Part shown: in pieces, positions 62,994-64,000 of the stretch
How the letters are laid out: each line of letters opens with the position of its first letter
Numbering within the stretch: the first letter of the stretch is position 1
From: Eurosta solidaginis
Lineage: Eukaryota > Arthropoda > Insecta > Diptera > Tephritidae
DNA length: 64,000 nt
Reading direction: 5' to 3'
Assembly: GCF_040869045.1 (NCBI RefSeq)
Contig: NC_090319.1
Location: 392,971,601 to 393,035,600 of the forward strand
The notes under the pieces: model-generated
What the model was told of the DNA's origin: nothing
What the model saw: only the letters and a program-made list of their open reading frames with translations
The model's database searches: none
Position numbers and translations under genes: made by a program

Positions 62994-64000
62994 TGTTTCA
63001 GGAACTGAACAATAACAATTTAAGCCTATGTTTCGTTGTGTTTCTTGGGCAGGCTTAGCACAGACTGAGGTATAACTGTGCTAACTAATGTGTGTGCAGG
63101 TGTTTCATATAATTTACGTCTTGTACAAATTTACGTCTTGAAAAGCAAACATTCATAGACTATTATTAACTTGCCAAGATACCAATATCAACTCAAGCTC
63201 CAATTTCAAAGAGCATTGCAGATATGAATGAACATTGGTAAAATTGAAAAAGCCAACAGCATTCTGAGACCAGCCGAGAGAAAAGTGTATCTAAAGTGCT
63301 CTAAACTGGTGTCAGTTATCGTGACTGCATACACAACGGCCAAATTCGGCTGGGCGGTTAAGCACACACATTTGGCTCTAATTTAAGAACTTGAAATCGT
63401 CAAGGCAACGAAGTGATCTAGCTGCCTTCCTGTCTGATTGAACGTATCCTAGAAGATGAAGGTCTTGTTGGGATCTATCCAGTGGCGTAGTGAGGATTTC
63501 TTGCGCCCGGGGAAAAATATTTTTAGGAACTATTTTGAAACTTTAATGCAGCGGGGCATTTTCCAACGCCTAGGACAGCGCCACGTAAAATTCGCCAGTT
63601 GAAAGCATGTAAAAGAGATAGTGGTTCAGAGTGTAGTAGAAATGCATTTGTTTTGAACTACATAGAGATTCTCCTTACGAGAAAGTTTTTGTGGCTTTGT
63701 ATTTAAATTCGGTATATTATTTTTCTTGGTTATAAGATATTTTTTGACTGAAAGTGGGAGGAACCGTTAAGCAACCATGCCTATCATTTACTAGTTAAAT
63801 ATTTTATTAAATTCAGGTGGTATTTCAGTACCTCAGTAATATCTGGTTCTAATATATGTAAATTTTAACACAAATTTTAAACAAACGACGCGGAGCCCTC
63901 TAATTAAACATTTCAAAGTTTTCAAATTCAATTTCCAATGCAACATTCGCGGAAATCTCCACATTCGCTTTTAGTATGATTATTGAAAATAAAAACTGAG
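62994..64000. other. Upstream flank of the disrupted hydroxylase copy
   Basis: No gene recognised. At 63479 the text CAGTGGCGTAGTGAGG resembles a hAT-type terminus as found in many insect repeats. No matching right end is visible before the window stops, so it is only suggestive. Confidence 0.35.

Overview
The window is insect nuclear DNA. It is AT-rich, has split genes with GT-AG introns, and is heavily loaded with transposons. The repeat repertoire fits a higher fly and most likely a tephritid fruit fly: RTE-, Jockey/CR1- and R1-like LINEs, a Penelope-like element, Ty3/gypsy LTRs, hAT, Harbinger and TTAA elements, tRNA-derived SINEs, and a GTCC-containing interspersed repeat. The taxon is inferred, not proven.

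Three protein-coding loci are supported. (1) An ABC subfamily C (MRP4-type) exporter lies on the + strand at 2091-9891. Six exons are joined here in perfect phase, giving 1330 residues; the first N-terminal exon is not visible. (2) A complete prolyl 4-hydroxylase alpha subunit lies on the + strand at 28612-53104. It has nine exons and 544 residues, and its first intron is 14 kb and packed with repeats. (3) A second prolyl 4-hydroxylase alpha copy lies on the - strand at 62993-55370. Most of its splice sites and its iron-binding residues survive, but at least three one-base frameshifts, an in-frame stop and a broken first exon mark it as a probable pseudogene. The two hydroxylase loci converge tail to tail. 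The 2.3 kb between them holds a 300-bp array of CGATA motifs.

Layout: 1-2090 noncoding with a 616-bp foldback; 2.1-9.9 kb ABCC gene with an interspersed repeat in its 3.5-kb intron; 10.9-17.3 kb repeats (Harbinger-like element, tRNA-like SINEs, TTAA MITE, hairpin element); 17.5-21.7 kb LINE on the - strand; 22.4-28.3 kb interspersed repeat split by an internally deleted gypsy element; 28.6-53.1 kb hydroxylase gene, with intron 1 holding a solo LTR, a SINE pair, a 1.45-kb AAATA array, an RTE remnant, a hAT element and a LINE nested in another LINE; then in introns 2-3 a Penelope-like element, an RTE fragment, another interspersed repeat and an R1-like fragment; 55.4-63.0 kb broken hydroxylase copy with an RTE insertion in its intron, itself split by a 2.45-kb LTR-like insertion; 63.0-64.0 kb intergenic.

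Several insertions are defined to the base by target-site duplications (13 bp RTE, 13 bp hairpin element, 8 bp hAT, 4 bp gypsy, 4 bp solo LTR, 3 bp Harbinger). The most unusual single item is a 166-bp hairpin element at 40896-41061, inserted into a dead LINE. It has a perfect 46-bp stem and a loop that resembles a hammerhead ribozyme core.
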